This document shows, piece by piece, positions 19,883 through 36,809 of a stretch of 64,000 nucleotides of DNA. Under the pieces are notes generated by a model. It worked only from the letters and a program-made list of their open reading frames with translations, had not been told where the DNA came from and did no database searches. The stretch lies in assembly GCF_003854935.1 (NCBI RefSeq), contig NZ_CP033970.1:1364001-1428000 (forward strand), given 5' to 3'. This DNA comes from Cupriavidus pauculus. Lineage in GTDB: Bacteria; Pseudomonadota; Gammaproteobacteria; Burkholderiales; Burkholderiaceae. Both the position numbers and the translations under genes were made by a program. Numbering within the stretch: the stretch's first letter is position 1; every line of letters starts with the position of its first letter.

Positions 19883-21754
19883 ATGGATACGCACACGCGC
19901 ATTGACGGCGTGCCGTTGCCGGCATGGCTCGATGCGGTCGACGACATCGCGGTCTTCGCGTTGTCGGCGGACGGGCTTGTCTCGGCGTGGTCCGACGCCG
20001 CCCGCCGCCTGCTCGGCCATGCCGCCGCCGACGTGACCGGCCACGCCATGTCCCGCTTCCACCCGCCCGAGTCCGTGGCCGCCGGCGATGCCGAGCGCCT
20101 GCTGGACGCCGCGCGCCGGCACGGCCGGGCCGAGGACAAGGGCTGGCGCGTCCGCCAGGACGGCAGCCTGCTCTACGTGAGCGCCGTGGTCGTGGCGGTG
20201 CCCGCCGCCGAGGGCGCGCCCGAGGGCTTTGCCGTGGTCTACCGCGACTTCACGGTCCAGTACGCGGCCGAGGAATACGCGCGCGGCATGGCGGCCCGCT
20301 GGCAGGACCTCGTCGATACGCTGGACGACTGCGCCATCTGCGAACTGGGCCCCGAGGGCGAGATCCGAAGCTGGAACCCCGGCGCGCAGGCGCTGTTCGG
20401 CCACACGGCGCAGGAGGCCGTGGGCCAGCCGCTGTCGCTGCTGTACTCCGAACACGACGTGCCGTCCGGCGATACGCCCGGCGCGCTGGACGGCGTGCGT
20501 GCCAGCGGCGCGTGGGCCGGCGACCAGCGGCTGCAGCGGCACGACGGCTCGCTGGTGCGCTGCCACGTGCGGCAGGTGCTGCTGCGCGATGCCGGCGGCA
20601 GCGTGTCGGGCGTGCTCTGGACCGCGCAGGACATCACCAGCGCCGCGCGGCTGGCCGACCTGGAGAGCGCCGGGCGCCGCGTGCAGTCGTTCCTGGCCAT
20701 CCTGGCGCACGAACTGCGCAACCCGCTGGCGCCCATCCGCAACGCCGTCGACGTGATCCGGCTGACGCCGGGCGGCGACCAGCGCATCCGGCACTGCGCC
20801 GAGATCATCGGCCGGCAGCTCCAGCTGCTGACCCGTCTGGTGAGCGACCTGATGGACGTGGGCCGCGTCACCTCGGGCAAGCTCAAGGTGCAGCCGGTGC
20901 CGATTCCGTATCACGACGTGATGAACGCGGCCGTGGAGGCCATGCGGCCCGCGCTGGACGGCGCCAGCCAGCAGCTTGCGGTGTCGCTGCCGGCCGAGCC
21001 CGTGTTCGTCAATGGCGATGCGGCGCGGCTGGAGCAGGTGCTGTCCAACCTGCTCAGCAACGCCACCAAGTACACGCCGCGCGGCGGCACGGTGACCGTG
21101 CGCGTGCGGGCCGAAGGCGGCAACGTGATCACGACGATTGCCGACACCGGCCGCGGCATCGCGCCCGAGGCGCTGGACCGCATCTTCAACCTGTTCGCGC
21201 AGGAGGGCGACGAGTCGGCCCGCAGCGGGCTCGGCATCGGGCTGGCGCTGGCGCGGGCCGTGGTGGAGGCGCACGGCGGCGCCATCCAGGCCAGCAGCGG
21301 GGGCGAAGGGCGCGGCAGCACGTTTACGATCCTGCTGCCGCAGGTGTACATGGACGGCGCCAGTGTCACGCGCGCCAGTGCCACGCCCTGCGCGGGCCGG
21401 CGCATCCTGATCGTCGATGACAGCGCCGATTCGGCCGACAGCATGGCGGAACTGCTGACCGTGCTGGGCCATGCGGCGCAGCCGGTCTACTCGGGCCTGC
21501 AGGCCGTGGAAGCGGTGCGCGGCTTTGCGCCCGACGTGGTGCTGCTGGACCTGGAAATGCCCGACATGAGCGGCTACGACGTGCTGCGGGTGCTGCGCGA
21601 GGCCGGCACCACGTGCCGCATCTTCGCGCTGACCGGGCGCAGTTCCGCCGACGACCGGCGCCGCACCGACGCGGCCGGCTTTGACGCGCACCTCGTCAAG
21701 CCGCTGACCGTCGAGGCGCTCTGCAAGGCGCTGGCCGATCCTGCCGGGCACTGA
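19883..21754 (+). CDS. PAS-PAS hybrid histidine kinase with C-terminal receiver
   Basis: 623 residues, no membrane segment, so a cytoplasmic sensor. Order: PAS 1 at about 15-130 (DIAVFALSADGLVSAWSDAARRLLG), PAS 2 at about 150-255 (CAICELGPEGEIRSWNPGAQALFG), HisKA with phospho-acceptor H276 in ILAHELRNPLAPI, HATPase with N box (LLSNATKYTP), G1 (DTGRGIAPE) and G2 (GLGIGLALAR), then a receiver at about 505-620 with phospho-acceptor D556 in VLLDLEMPDMSG and K in HLVKPL. GAGGGAG eight bases before the ATG supports the start. There is no output domain, so signalling goes to itself or an unknown partner. Placed between glgP and malQ, facing away from glgP and converging on malQ; a role in glucan control is inferred from position only. 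Confidence 0.95.
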   Translation: MDTHTRIDGVPLPAWLDAVDDIAVFALSADGLVSAWSDAARRLLGHAAADVTGHAMSRFHPPESVAAGDAERLLDAARRHGRAEDKGWRVRQDGSLLYVSAVVVAVPAAEGAPEGFAVVYRDFTVQYAAEEYARGMAARWQDLVDTLDDCAICELGPEGEIRSWNPGAQALFGHTAQEAVGQPLSLLYSEHDVPSGDTPGALDGVRASGAWAGDQRLQRHDGSLVRCHVRQVLLRDAGGSVSGVLWTAQDITSAARLADLESAGRRVQSFLAILAHELRNPLAPIRNAVDVIRLTPGGDQRIRHCAEIIGRQLQLLTRLVSDLMDVGRVTSGKLKVQPVPIPYHDVMNAAVEAMRPALDGASQQLAVSLPAEPVFVNGDAARLEQVLSNLLSNATKYTPRGGTVTVRVRAEGGNVITTIADTGRGIAPEALDRIFNLFAQEGDESARSGLGIGLALARAVVEAHGGAIQASSGGEGRGSTFTILLPQVYMDGASVTRASATPCAGRRILIVDDSADSADSMAELLTVLGHAAQPVYSGLQAVEAVRGFAPDVVLLDLEMPDMSGYDVLRVLREAGTTCRIFALTGRSSADDRRRTDAAGFDAHLVKPLTVEALCKALADPAGH

Positions 21755-21767
21755 CCGCGCCACCCCC

Positions 21768-23998
21768 TCACGCATCCGCATCGGCGCCGTTGGCGCGGAC
21801 GGCGCCCAGCGCCGCGCCATCGCGCACGGCGGCGACGCGCCTCGCCACGTCCGCGCGCGTGAACAGGTGGCGTACGTCGGCATCGAGCCGCCGCTGCCAG
21901 TTCGGATGGCCCGCCACCGTGCCGGGCAGGTTGGGCTGCTCGGCCAGCGCCAGCAGGTCTTCCACCGGCACCAGCCGCAGCGGCGTGGGCGCGCGATGGA
22001 GCCAGGCGAGCAGGACGTCGACCGGCGGGCGGTCGGCGGGCGGCACCTCGCCCTGGGCCGCGCCGGCGTCGACCATCGCCTGCCAGAGCGCTGCGCGCTC
22101 GGCGGCGCGGCCGTCCAGCAGCCCCGCCTCGGTTTCGTCGGCGCCCAGCTGGTGCAGCCGCGCGCGCCACGCGATGTCGTTGCCGGCCCACCAGCCCGCG
22201 ATGGTCGGCAGGTCGTGCGTGGTCGTGGTGGCCACGGCCAGCGCGGGCCATGCCTCGGGCGGCAGGAACGGCGCGGGGTCGGGCGTGGCAGACGCCGGCG
22301 CCTCGGTGGCCGGCGCGGCGACGTTGTCGCCGTCGGCGCCGTCTTCCTCTTCCTCCTCGCGCACGAACCAGAGCACGTCGATGCCAAGCACGCCGCGCGA
22401 CTCCAGCGCGTCATTCAGCGTCTCGGGCACCGTGCCCAGGTTCTCGCCGATGATGATCGCGCGATGGCGCCACGACTCGATCGCCACCAGCCGCAGCAGG
22501 TCGTCGAGCGGAAAGCTCAGGTACGCCCCGGCGCTGGCCGGCGCGCCGGCCGGCACGAGCCACATGCGGGCCAGCCCCAGCACGTGGTCGATGCGCAGCC
22601 CGCCCGCGTGGGCCAGGTTGGCGCGCAGCATCTCGATGAACGCGGCGTAGCCATTGCGGCGCAGCCCGCGCGGAGAAAACACGGCCACGCCCCAGTCCTG
22701 CCCCAGCGGGTTGTAGAGGTCGGGCGGCGCGCCGGCATGAAAGCCGTTCAGGATCTCGGTCTGGCGGGCCCAGGCATGGCTGCCGCCGGGATCGGTGCCC
22801 ACGGCAAGGTCGGCAATCACGCCGATGGCCATGCCCGCGTCGCGCGCGCGGCGCTGCGCATCGGCCAGTCCGTCGGCGGCCAGCCACTGCAGGAATGCGT
22901 GGTAGCCGAGGGCGTCCGCCCCGGTCGTCGCCATGGCCGCGGCGGCCGCGCCGTCGGGGCTTTGCAGCGTGGCGGGCCAGCGGCGCCAGTCGGCGGCGTC
23001 GCGCGCGGACGCCTCGTCGGTGGCGGCGGCCAGCCGCTCGGCCTGGATGGCCTCGAACGTCGCGTGCGCCAGCAGCGCCTTGCCGCCGCGCGCGCGGAAC
23101 GCCGCGAACGCCTGCTTCTGCGCGGGTGGCAGCAGTGCGTCGTGGTGCTGCCAGAGCCATTGGAACAGCCGCAGCCGCAGTGCGGCCGTGGCGGGCCAGT
23201 CGATCTCGGTGCGGCGCTCGGCCTCGGCCAGCGCGGCGCCGATGCCCAGCGCCGCCACGGCCTGGTGGACCGCATCCTGGCCGAACACGCGCGCCGGGTC
23301 GGCGTAGAGCGGGTTGAACACGATGCGGCTCGACGGCGAGTACGGGCTGTAGCGCTCGGGCAGCGCGGCAAAGCCCGCGTGCAGCGGGTTGATCGCGATG
23401 GCATCGGCGCCGGCCTGCGCGGCGGCTTCGGCGGCCAGCGCCAGCGTGGTCAGGTCGCCCAGGCCCGTGTCGGCGCCGCGGCGCAGCCCGTAGAGCTGCA
23501 CGGCGAGGCCCCAGGGCTTGCCGGTGCGGTCGGCATGGCCGTTCGCCGCCAGCGCGTCGGCCACGCCGAAGCAGCGCGGCGGCGCTACCGCCACCGTGGT
23601 TTCCACGTCGCCAAGCAGCAGCCGGTGGTAGCCCCACTGGTCGATCGGCGCGATCTCCATCGTGCCGGCGCCCGTGCGTTGCGCCACGCCCTCGACGGTC
23701 GTGCCGTCCTCCAGCTCCAGCCGATAGGGCCGCTGCGGCACCGTATGCGCCCACGGCACGGCCACGGGCCGGCCCTGGTCGGCCGTGATCAGTGGCGGCA
23801 GCGCCATCGCGCCGTCATCGGCAGCCAGCCGCGCCAGCGACGCCTCGCACTCGCCCTGCGTGCCGCAGGGCAGCTCCAGCGCGGTCAGTACCGTGTGCAG
23901 CGCGTCGGGGGACAGCTGCTGCGGGTTGTTCCAGGCGTCGCGCCAGCGCACCTGCAGGCCGGCCCGTTCGGCCAGGCGCCATAGCGATTCATGCTCGC

Positions 23999-24002
<4 letters not shown>
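21768..24002 (-). CDS. malQ: 4-alpha-glucanotransferase (amylomaltase)
   Basis: 744 residues. GH77 motifs: GLAVQLYGLRRGADTGLGD, INPLHAGFAALPERYSPYSP, LRIDHVLGLARMWLVPAG (nucleophile Asp) and GENLGTVPE (acid/base Glu). It disproportionates malto-oligosaccharides so that short dextrins left by GlgX and GlgP can be reused. An acidic insert rich in Glu, Asp and Ala (around 540-565, VREEEEEDGADGDN) sits between conserved blocks. Start overlaps the glgX stop by four bases (ATGA), so the genes are translationally coupled; last gene of the glgE-led unit. Confidence 0.97.
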
Positions 24003-26146
<2,144 letters not shown>

Positions 26147-26222
26147 GCGTGTTGCTCCTCCGTTTCTTCTGGTTCTTCTGTGTGGCCCGGCCGGGCCGCC
26201 CGCCCGCTACGCCGCCCTGGCG

Positions 26223-28496
26223 TCAACCGTTTGCTCCCGGTGCGTAGCGCAGGACCAGCGCGGCCAGCGGCGGCAGCAGCAGCGACACCGAGGCCGGCTG
26301 CCCGTGCGACGGCGTGTCCTCGGCGCGCACCTGGCCGCCGTTGCCGAGGTTGCTGCCGCCATAGATCTCGGCGTCGGTGTTCAGGCATTCCTCCCAGGTG
26401 CCCGCGAACGGCACGCCCAGCCGGTAGCCGTGGCGCGGCACCGGCGTCATGTTGACGACGACGAGTACCACTTCCTCGCTGTTGGGCGCGGCGCGGCGCA
26501 GGTAGGCGAACACGCTGTTCTGCTGGTCGTCGCCGACGATCCACTGGAAGCCTTCGGGCCGGTGGTCCATCGCATGCAGCGCGGGTAGCTCGCGGTACAG
26601 GCGGTTCAGGTCGCGCACCAGCGAATGGACGCCCCGGTGGGCCGGCTGGTCCAGCAGCGCCCAGTCCAGCTCGTCGTCGTGGTTCCACTCGCGCCACTGG
26701 GCGAACTCGCCGCCCATGAACAGCAGCTTCTTGCCCGGATGCGTCCACATGAAGCCGTAGTACGCGCGCAGGTTGGCAAAGCGCTGCCAGTCGTCGCCCG
26801 GCGCCTTGTTGATCATCGAGCCCTTGCCGTGTACCACCTCGTCGTGGGACAGCGGCAGCACGAACGCCTCGGACCACGCGTAGACCATGCCGAACGTCAT
26901 GTCGCCGTGGTGCCACGGGCGGTGCACCGGCTCGTGGGACAGGTAGCGCAGCGTGTCGTGCATCCAGCCCATGTTCCACTTGAAGCTGAAGCCCAGGCCG
27001 CCCGATTCCACGCTGGCCGTGACGCCGGGCCACGCGGTGGATTCCTCGGCGATGGTCAGCGCGCCGGGGCAGCGCTGGTGCACCACGGTGTTCATCTCGC
27101 GCAGGAAGGCCACGGACTCCAGGTTCTCGCGCCCGCCAAAGCGGTTCGGCACCCACTGGCCCGGCTCGCGGCTGTAGTCGCGGTAGAGCATCGACGCCAC
27201 GGCGTCCACGCGCAGCGCGTCGGCATGGTAGTGCTCCAGCCAGTGCACCGCGTTGGCCAGCAGGAAGCCGCGCACCTCGTTGCGGCCCAGGTTGTAGATC
27301 AGCGTGTTCCAGTCCTGGTGATAGCCCTCGCGCGGGTCCTGGTGCTCGTAGAGCGCCGTGCCGTCGAACATCGCCAGCCCGTGCGGGTCGGTCGGAAAGT
27401 GCGCGGGCACCCAGTCCAGGATCACGCCGATGCCGGCCTGGTGGCAGCGGTCGACGAACGCGGCAAAGCGCTCGGGCGACCCCAGTCGCGCGGTGGGCGC
27501 GAACAGCGACAGCGGCTGGTAGCCCCACGATCCCCCGAACGGGTGCTCGGTGATCGGCAGCAGCTCGATATGGGTGAAGCCCAGGTCGCGCACGTACGGC
27601 ACCAGCCGTTCGGCCAGGATGTCCCAGCCCCGGCCGCTGTCGTTGGCGGCGCGCTGCCACGACGTCACGTGCAGCTCGTACACCGACATCGGCGCGCTGT
27701 ACGGGTCGGTTTTGGCGCGTTGTTCCATCCAGGCCGCGTCGTTCCACTGGAACGGCGGGGCGGCCTGGCCGGCGCACGCCACCACCGATGCGGTGGCCGG
27801 CGGCAGTTCGGTGGCCTGCGCCACCGGGTCGGCCTTGTCGGGCAGTTCCTCGCCGTGCGGGCCGGTCATGTCGTACTTGTACCGGCTGCCCGGCGCCACG
27901 CCCATGCCTTGCGGAATGAACAGTTCCCAGACGCCGGAGCCGTGGCGCAGCCGCATCGGGTGCCGTGACGCGTTCCAGCCGTTGAAGTCGCCAATCACGG
28001 ACACGCGCTTGGCGTTGGGCGCCCAGACGGCAAAGCGCACGCCGGGTTCGCCCTCGATGGTCAGGCACTGGGCGCCCAGGCACTTGCCCAGTTCCAGGTG
28101 CCGGCCCTCGTTGAACAGGTGCAGGTCCAGCTCGCCCAGCAGCAGGCCGAACGCATAGGGGTCGGCGCTGATCTGCTCGCTGCCGTCGGGCCAGCGGATC
28201 CGCAGGCGATAGTCGGCCGCCGATAGCTGGCCGCTCGCCGCGTCGGGCAGGCGGCCCGCGAACACGCCGTCGGCATGCAGCCGGGTCATGTCGGAAACGA
28301 ATTCGCCGTCGCGCGTGGCGAGCTGCATGGCGGCGGCGCCGGGCACGATCGCGCGGACCACCACGCCATGTTCGTCGCGGTGCGGCCCCAGCACGCCGAA
28401 CGGGTCCGCCAGGCGGGCCTCCCGCAGCGCGTCGATGACCGGGCCGGGCAGCGTGGGGGCCGGTGCGGCGAGCGTTGCGGCATCATTGCTTGCCAT
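26223..28496 (-). CDS. glgB: 1,4-alpha-glucan branching enzyme
   Basis: 757 residues. The open frame runs much further upstream through treS in another frame, but the gene starts at the ATG at 28496, two bases after the treS stop, with GGAG eight bases before it. Domains: N1 (about 20-120), CBM48 (about 125-225; [21 protein letters not shown]), GH13_9 barrel with [16 protein letters not shown] (nucleophile D431) and [11 protein letters not shown] (acid/base E484), then a C-terminal sandwich. It forms alpha-1,6 branches on chains made by either GlgA or GlgE. Confidence 0.97.
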   Translation of the reverse strand: MASNDAATLAAPAPTLPGPVIDALREARLADPFGVLGPHRDEHGVVVRAIVPGAAAMQLATRDGEFVSDMTRLHADGVFAGRLPDAASGQLSAADYRLRIRWPDGSEQISADPYAFGLLLGELDLHLFNEGRHLELGKCLGAQCLTIEGEPGVRFAVWAPNAKRVSVIGDFNGWNASRHPMRLRHGSGVWELFIPQGMGVAPGSRYKYDMTGPHGEELPDKADPVAQATELPPATASVVACAGQAAPPFQWNDAAWMEQRAKTDPYSAPMSVYELHVTSWQRAANDSGRGWDILAERLVPYVRDLGFTHIELLPITEHPFGGSWGYQPLSLFAPTARLGSPERFAAFVDRCHQAGIGVILDWVPAHFPTDPHGLAMFDGTALYEHQDPREGYHQDWNTLIYNLGRNEVRGFLLANAVHWLEHYHADALRVDAVASMLYRDYSREPGQWVPNRFGGRENLESVAFLREMNTVVHQRCPGALTIAEESTAWPGVTASVESGGLGFSFKWNMGWMHDTLRYLSHEPVHRPWHHGDMTFGMVYAWSEAFVLPLSHDEVVHGKGSMINKAPGDDWQRFANLRAYYGFMWTHPGKKLLFMGGEFAQWREWNHDDELDWALLDQPAHRGVHSLVRDLNRLYRELPALHAMDHRPEGFQWIVGDDQQNSVFAYLRRAAPNSEEVVLVVVNMTPVPRHGYRLGVPFAGTWEECLNTDAEIYGGSNLGNGGQVRAEDTPSHGQPASVSLLLPPLAALVLRYAPGANG

Positions 28497-28498
28497 CT

Positions 28499-31875
<3,377 letters not shown>

Positions 31876-31879
<4 letters not shown>

Positions 31880-34800
31880 GCCGGGTCTCCAGGTTGTTGT
31901 TGTGGCCTGACGTGCCAGAGCGAGAACGGCAGCTCATGGGGGTTCAGGCGGATGCGCTGGCGTTTGCCATGCCAGGTGAAGCGCCGGCCGAACATCTGGT
32001 CCTCGGCCTCCAGCGACGCGTGGTCCGGCAGGCCCCACTCCCAGAGCGGCAGCTCGATCTCGGACTCGCGCGCGTTGCGCGGGTCCAGGCTGATGGCCGC
32101 CAGCAGCACGTCGTCGCCGAACGCGCCCGCGTGCTCGGCCCCGGTGGGCACGAAGCGCGCGAAGTAGAGCACCGCGTCGTCGCTGGCGTGGTAGAAGCGC
32201 AGCCCCAGGTGGTTCTGCAGCGCCGGGTGGTTGGCGCGGATCTGGTTCAGGCGCGAGATCTCGGCCACGATGTTGCCGGGCTGGTTCCAGTCGCGCACGC
32301 GCAGTTCGTACTTCTCGGAATCCAGGTATTCCTCGCGCTCCACGCCGTTCAGGATCAGCGGCGCGCTTTCGCAGACCTCGAAGCCGTTGTACATGCCCCA
32401 GAGCCCCGAGAGCAGCGTTGCCAGCGCGGCGCGGATCAGGAACGCCGGGCGCCCGCCGTCGTGCAGGAAGAACGGGTTGATGTCGGGCGTGTTGACGAAG
32501 AAGTGCGGGCGGTAGAACTCGCGCAGCGGGCTCTGCGTCAGCTCGGTCATGTACTCGATCAGCTCGGCCTTGGTGTTGCGCCACGTGAAGTACGTGTACG
32601 ACTGCGAGAAGCCCAGCTTGGCCAGCCGCGCCATCATCTTGGGCCGCGTGAACGCCTCGGCCAGGAACAGCGTGTCCGGGTGCTTGGCGCGCACGTCCGC
32701 GATCATCCATTCCCAGAACGGCAGCGGCTTGGTGTGCGGGTTGTCCACGCGGAAGATGCGCACGCCCTGGTCGGCCCAGAACATCACCACGTCGCGCAGC
32801 GCCTGCCAGAGCTGCTGCCCGGCCGGCGGCTGGGCGTAGAAGTCGACGTTGACGATGTCCTCGTACTTCTTGGGCGGATTCTCGGCGTAGCGCAGCGAGC
32901 CGTCGGGCCGGTGCGAGAACCATTCGGGATGCTCGCGCAGCCACGGGTGGTCGGGCGAGCACTGGATGGCGAAGTCGAGCGCCAGTTCGATGCCCATGTC
33001 GGCAGCGGCCTTGCGCAGGCGCTGGAAGTCCTCCATCGTGCCCAGTTGCGGGTGGATGGCGTCGTGCCCGCCCTCGGCGCTGCCGATGGCGTAGGGGCTG
33101 CCCACGTCGCCCGGCTCGGCCTTCAGGCTGTTGTTCTTGCCCTTGCGGTGCGCCTGCCCGATCGGGTGGATCGGCGGAAAGTAGAGCACGTCGAAGCCCA
33201 TCGCGCGGATGGCCGGCAGGCGCCGGATCACGTCGTCGAACGTGCCGTGGCGGTTCACGTCGCCGCTTTCCGAGCGCGGGAACAGTTCGTACCAACTGGC
33301 AAAGCGGCCAGCCAGCCGGTCGGCCTCGACCGGCATCGGCGTCGGGTAGCGGCTGGCGAACGGGCGGCCCGACGGGCTGGCCATCGCCGCGCGCATGGCA
33401 GCCTCGGTGCGCGGCGACAGCAGGATTTCCAGCCGCAGCGCGTCGTCGCCGGCGGCGGCCGCCAGGTCGGCCAGGATGGCGTTTGCATCGTCAATCGACT
33501 GGCCGTCGGGCGTGCCGAGCGTATCTGCCACCAGCCGGGCGCCTTCCTCGATCTCCAGCGCGATGTTCACGCCGGCCTTGCGTTTCTTGCCGACCTCGTC
33601 GAGCCAGCTTGCGAACGTGTCGCGCCACGCCTCTACCGTGAATTCGTGGCGGCCCAGCGTGGCGATGGGAAAGCTGCCGCGCCAGCGGTCGTTGACGGTG
33701 TGGACCATCGGCGACGCATGCCATTCCTGCTCGCCCGGGCCGCGCCACAGCACCGCGGCGGCGAGCTTGTCGTGCCCGTCCATCCAGATGTCGGCGCAGA
33801 CCTCCACGCGCTCGCCCACGGTGCGCCGCACGGCAAAGCGGCCGTGGTCGGTGGTGGGCGACAGGTTCTCGATGGCCACGCGCGGCGCCTCCATGGCCAC
33901 GGCCAGCGCGCGGTCGGCGGCCTTGGCGGCGCTGTCGCCGCGCCTGGGCTTGGCCACCGGGACGGCCGGGCTCGGGATCGCCTCGAACAGCCGGATATCG
34001 GCCGGCGGCAGCGTGATGGTGCTGCATGGGTCCAGCTTCTGGCCGTTTTCGAGCGTGCCGCCCGGGCCGCCGTCGACGGGCGCCAGCGTGGCGGCCGGTT
34101 GCGGCAGCGCACTCAGCACGCGGTCCACGCCGAACGAGGCCGGCTCCATCGGGCACGGGTTCAGCACCACGGTCAGCGCTGGCTCGCCGGCCGCGCCGTT
34201 GGCCAGGTGGCGGGGTACTCGCGCCAGCACCGTCAGCGGCGCATCGGGGCCGCTGACCTGCCGCACGGCCACGGCCGGGGCGTCGTCGCGCGCGGCCAGC
34301 CACGCGTTGGCCTGCATCAGTTCGTGGGTCAGGTCGTACGGGGCGTCGATGATGTCGTCGGGATGGCCGTCGGCCTGCGACGCGGGCGCCGTGTCGATCG
34401 CCGCACCGTCGGCATGGGCACCGGTCTCGTAGCCGGCCGGTACCAGCCAGCCATCGCCGATGGCGGCGGCCGTCCACAGCGCACGGCGCGCGGCCAGCAC
34501 GTCCACGCCATTGGGCGCCAGCGCCGGGGTGGCCAGCACGCGGCCAAAGCGGCGCAGGCGGGCGATTTCCTCGGTCAGCCACGCGCTGCGGTAGTCCCAC
34601 CACGGCAGCGACGAGAACGCCCCGTCGAACGGCGCGGCGGACAGGTCGTCGATCTGCTGCGGGGTGGTGCCGGGCGTCCAGGCCAGGAATACCGGGCTGG
34701 CGGCGCCGGACTGGCGGCGCAGCGTCTCGATCAGTTCGGCCCAGTGGCGCCCGGCCACGCGCGACGGGGCACGGCAGCAGAACCCGGCCACGCCGGCATC

Positions 34801-35172
34801 CACCACGTCCCGCAACTGCGCCGTCCACCACGCCAGCAACTGGCTGGCCGTGGCGTCGTCGAACCAGCGCACGCGCACGCCGGGCAGGTGGCTGTCGCTG
34901 GCGTCGGGGCTGCCGGCCGGGCGGGCGTGGTCGACCCAGCCGTCGTGCATGCCCGCCGCGTCATGCGGAAAGCGGTCCAGCGACAGGTCGACGAGCGGCG
35001 CCAGTCCATGCTGCCGGCAGGCTGCGAATGCCGCCTGAAGCACGTCCGGGCGGGTGTGGGGTGCCGACCATCCGGCCAGCAGGATATGGTCGAAGCCAAG
35101 TTTCGCGGCGCGGCCCAGTTGCTCGGGGTCCAGCGCTTTCGCGTTCTTCAGGTTGAGTTGGCAAATGCGCAC
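31876..35172 (-). CDS. glgE: Maltose-1-phosphate maltosyltransferase with a large extra N-terminal domain
   Basis: 1098 residues against about 660-700 for characterised GlgE. Residues about 430-1098 are canonical: the DUF3416 sandwich (VAIENLSPTTDHGRFAVRR), then GH13_3 with RIFRVDNPHTKPLPFWEW (nucleophile D810) and LFLAEAFTRPKMM (acid/base E839). The 29-residue spacing equals that of characterised GlgE (D394/E423 in Streptomyces), so about 416 residues are added in front. That part begins MRICQLNLKNAKALD and looks like a second, degenerate alpha-amylase-type barrel (about 1-260) with no catalytic triad visible. Start is GTG with AGAGGA upstream. The enzyme adds maltosyl units to alpha-1,4-glucan. 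First gene of its unit; sigma-54 promoter about 60 nt upstream. Confidence 0.95.
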
Positions 35173-35242
35173 GTCACACGTCCTCTGGCCGTGGGGCGCC
35201 CGTGGGCAGGTTGGGCGCGCGTCATGTCAATTCCGTCCGGAC

Positions 35243-35259
35243 ATGCAGAGGCCGTGCCA
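35243..35259 (-). promoter_or_regulatory. Sigma-54 promoter of the glgE-treS-glgB-glgX-malQ unit
   Basis: Minus strand reads TGGCACGGCCTCTGCAT: the -24 heptamer TGGCACG is perfect, GG-N10-GC spacing is exact, and the -12 box is CTGC for TTGC. Predicted start near 35233, a leader of about 60 nt. Best promoter candidate of the glucan block. Confidence 0.8.
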
Positions 35260-35358
35260 GATTCGCCGCTTTGGCGGCCATTTCCGGCAGAGTGCGGTGC
35301 AGCAAGGAATCGCGCCGGACGGGCGGTTGGGGCGGCGGGCGGCGCTGGGCCGCCGGAT

Positions 35359-35369
35359 GTAAAAAGTGC
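35359..35369. promoter_or_regulatory. GTAAAAAGTGC motif upstream of glgE, candidate enhancer site
   Basis: The 11-mer GTAAAAAGTGC lies about 100 bp upstream of the glgE -24 element. The identical 11-mer occurs inverted at 39165-39175, about 90 bp upstream of another sigma-54 promoter. AT-rich in a GC-rich region. Binding by the adjacent activators is inferred. Confidence 0.45.
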
Positions 35370-35478
35370 ACGCCCGGGGTGGCGATGGAGTAGGAATGCC
35401 CGCTGGCGTTGGGCCGCACTGGTGCACGCGGACAGCCACCGGCGGTGTGATCCAGCGGATACGCGGATGGCGCGGCGG

Positions 35479-36495
35479 TCAGCTGGAGCGGTAGACGTCC
35501 AGGCGGTTGTAGAGCGTCTTCAGGCTGATGCCCAGCGCCTTGGCGGCCTGGCGCTTGTCGCCGTCGAACTTGGCCAGCGTGGCCAGGATGATCTCGCGCT
35601 GGGTGTCGGCCAGCGTGGTGCCCACGCGCACGCTGACCACGCCATCCACGGTGGTGGGGCGCGGCGGCTGGCTGGCGAGGCCGGGGTTGCCGATCTCGAC
35701 CTGGCGGTCGGCCAGGATGTAGGCGCGGTAGATCGTGTTCTTCAGCTCGCGGACGTTGCCGGGCCAGTCGTAGCGCACCAGCCGTTCGAGGGAGCCGGGC
35801 GAGAACGTCTTCTCGGTCTGCTCCATCGTGTTGAATTCGTCCAGGAAGTGCCGGGCCAGCGGGATGATGTCCTCCGTCCGCTCGCGCAGCGGCGGGATAT
35901 GCAGCGGAAAGACGGCCAGGCGGTACAGCAGGTCCTCGCGCAACTGGCCGTCGCGCACGGCATCCATCGGGTCGCGGTTGGTGGCGGCCAGGATGCGCAC
36001 GTCGCTGACCAGCGGGGCGTCGCCGCCCACGCGGTGGAACGAGCGGCTTTCCAGCACGCGCAGCAGCTTGATCTGCATCTCCACCGGCATTTCGGTGACT
36101 TCGTCCAGGAACAGCGTGCCGCCCTGGGCCTGCTCGAAGTAGCCGGCCTTCTGCTCCAGCGCGCCCGTGAAGCCGCCTTTCTCGTGGCCGAACAGTTCGG
36201 ATTCGATCAGCGTGGGCGCGATGGCGCCGCAGTTCACGGCCACGAACGGGCCGCTCCGGCGCGTACTGCGCTCGTGCACGGCGCGCGCCACCACTTCCTT
36301 GCCGCTGCCGCTTTCGCCCACGGCGAGCATGGTGACGTCGGTGGCGGCCACGCGATTCAGCTGACCGATCAGCCGTTGCATGGCGGGGGAGGTGCTTTCC
36401 CAGAGCAGCGAGACCTGCGCGGGTGCGGCGCGGCGTCCCGATGCGCGAGGCGGGGCGGCGGGGCGGCCGGAAGGTAGCGTGGCAGTGGTCGACAC
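35479..36495 (-). CDS. Sigma-54-dependent activator without receiver domain
   Basis: 338 residues from a GTG. After about 30 basic/proline-rich residues comes the AAA+ domain: Walker [10 protein letters not shown] (60-67), L1 loop GGFTGA (107-112), Walker [14 protein letters not shown] (126-136), sensor region [13 protein letters not shown], then [17 protein letters not shown] Fis-type helix-turn-helix ends the protein ([20 protein letters not shown]). There is no N-terminal regulatory domain, so activity may be constitutive or controlled by a partner. The L1 loop is GGFTGA rather than GAFTGA. It is transcribed toward glgE, whose sigma-54 promoter follows it, and is divergent from a receiver-type activator. 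Confidence 0.95.
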   Translation of the reverse strand: MSTTATLPSGRPAAPPRASGRRAAPAQVSLLWESTSPAMQRLIGQLNRVAATDVTMLAVGESGSGKEVVARAVHERSTRRSGPFVAVNCGAIAPTLIESELFGHEKGGFTGALEQKAGYFEQAQGGTLFLDEVTEMPVEMQIKLLRVLESRSFHRVGGDAPLVSDVRILAATNRDPMDAVRDGQLREDLLYRLAVFPLHIPPLRERTEDIIPLARHFLDEFNTMEQTEKTFSPGSLERLVRYDWPGNVRELKNTIYRAYILADRQVEIGNPGLASQPPRPTTVDGVVSVRVGTTLADTQREIILATLAKFDGDKRQAAKALGISLKTLYNRLDVYRSS

Positions 36496-36809
36496 GGGCG
36501 TGAAGGTGGCCTCCTGCCCGGCCGGCCCGCGCGGTGGCGGACGGGTTCGGGGGCGCAGGCACGTCGCAATGGTGGAAGATGCCTATCATGCTATCTGTTC
36601 AGGCGGCGGGTGGCTACCGCCTGAAACGCTGTCGCGGCAAGGTCCCACAGGCGTGTCAGACGGACACTGGCATAACGGCGCAGCCACTGTCGCTACACTT
36701 CAGGCTATCCTCAGGCGCGTGCCGTCCCGTACGCGCCGTGATCCCATTAGCCACGCCCCGCGGGCCATGACAAACAGACGCCGGTCATACGACGCTTCCA
36801 CGTTCTCCT
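36496..36809. promoter_or_regulatory. Divergent region between the two sigma-54 activators, with a 9-bp dyad
   Basis: The dyad TTCAGGCGG-N10-CCGCCTGAA (36598-36625) has perfect 9-bp arms. Further TTCAGGC/TCAGGC copies occur at 36699-36705 and 36711-36716. These may be operators or, in RNA, a hairpin. No -24/-12 promoter with correct spacing was found, so the activators are probably made from sigma-70-type promoters. Confidence 0.45.

Larger units (their letters stand above)
35173..35478. other. Control region upstream of glgE
   Basis: Gap of 306 bp between glgE and the downstream end of the same-strand sigma-54 activator gene. It holds the -24/-12 promoter (35243-35259) and the candidate enhancer motif (35359-35369), listed separately. 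No gene was seen. Confidence 0.7.

Noticed and set aside
19481-22414. 977-residue minus-strand frame over the hybrid kinase
   Set aside because: Only its upstream part coincides with malQ in another frame; the rest is antisense to a kinase with full H, N, G and D motifs.
31894-36477. Very long plus-strand frame (1527 residues) opposite glgE and the activator
   Set aside because: Antisense shadow with biased composition and no domains; the minus strand encodes GlgE and a sigma-54 activator with all motifs.
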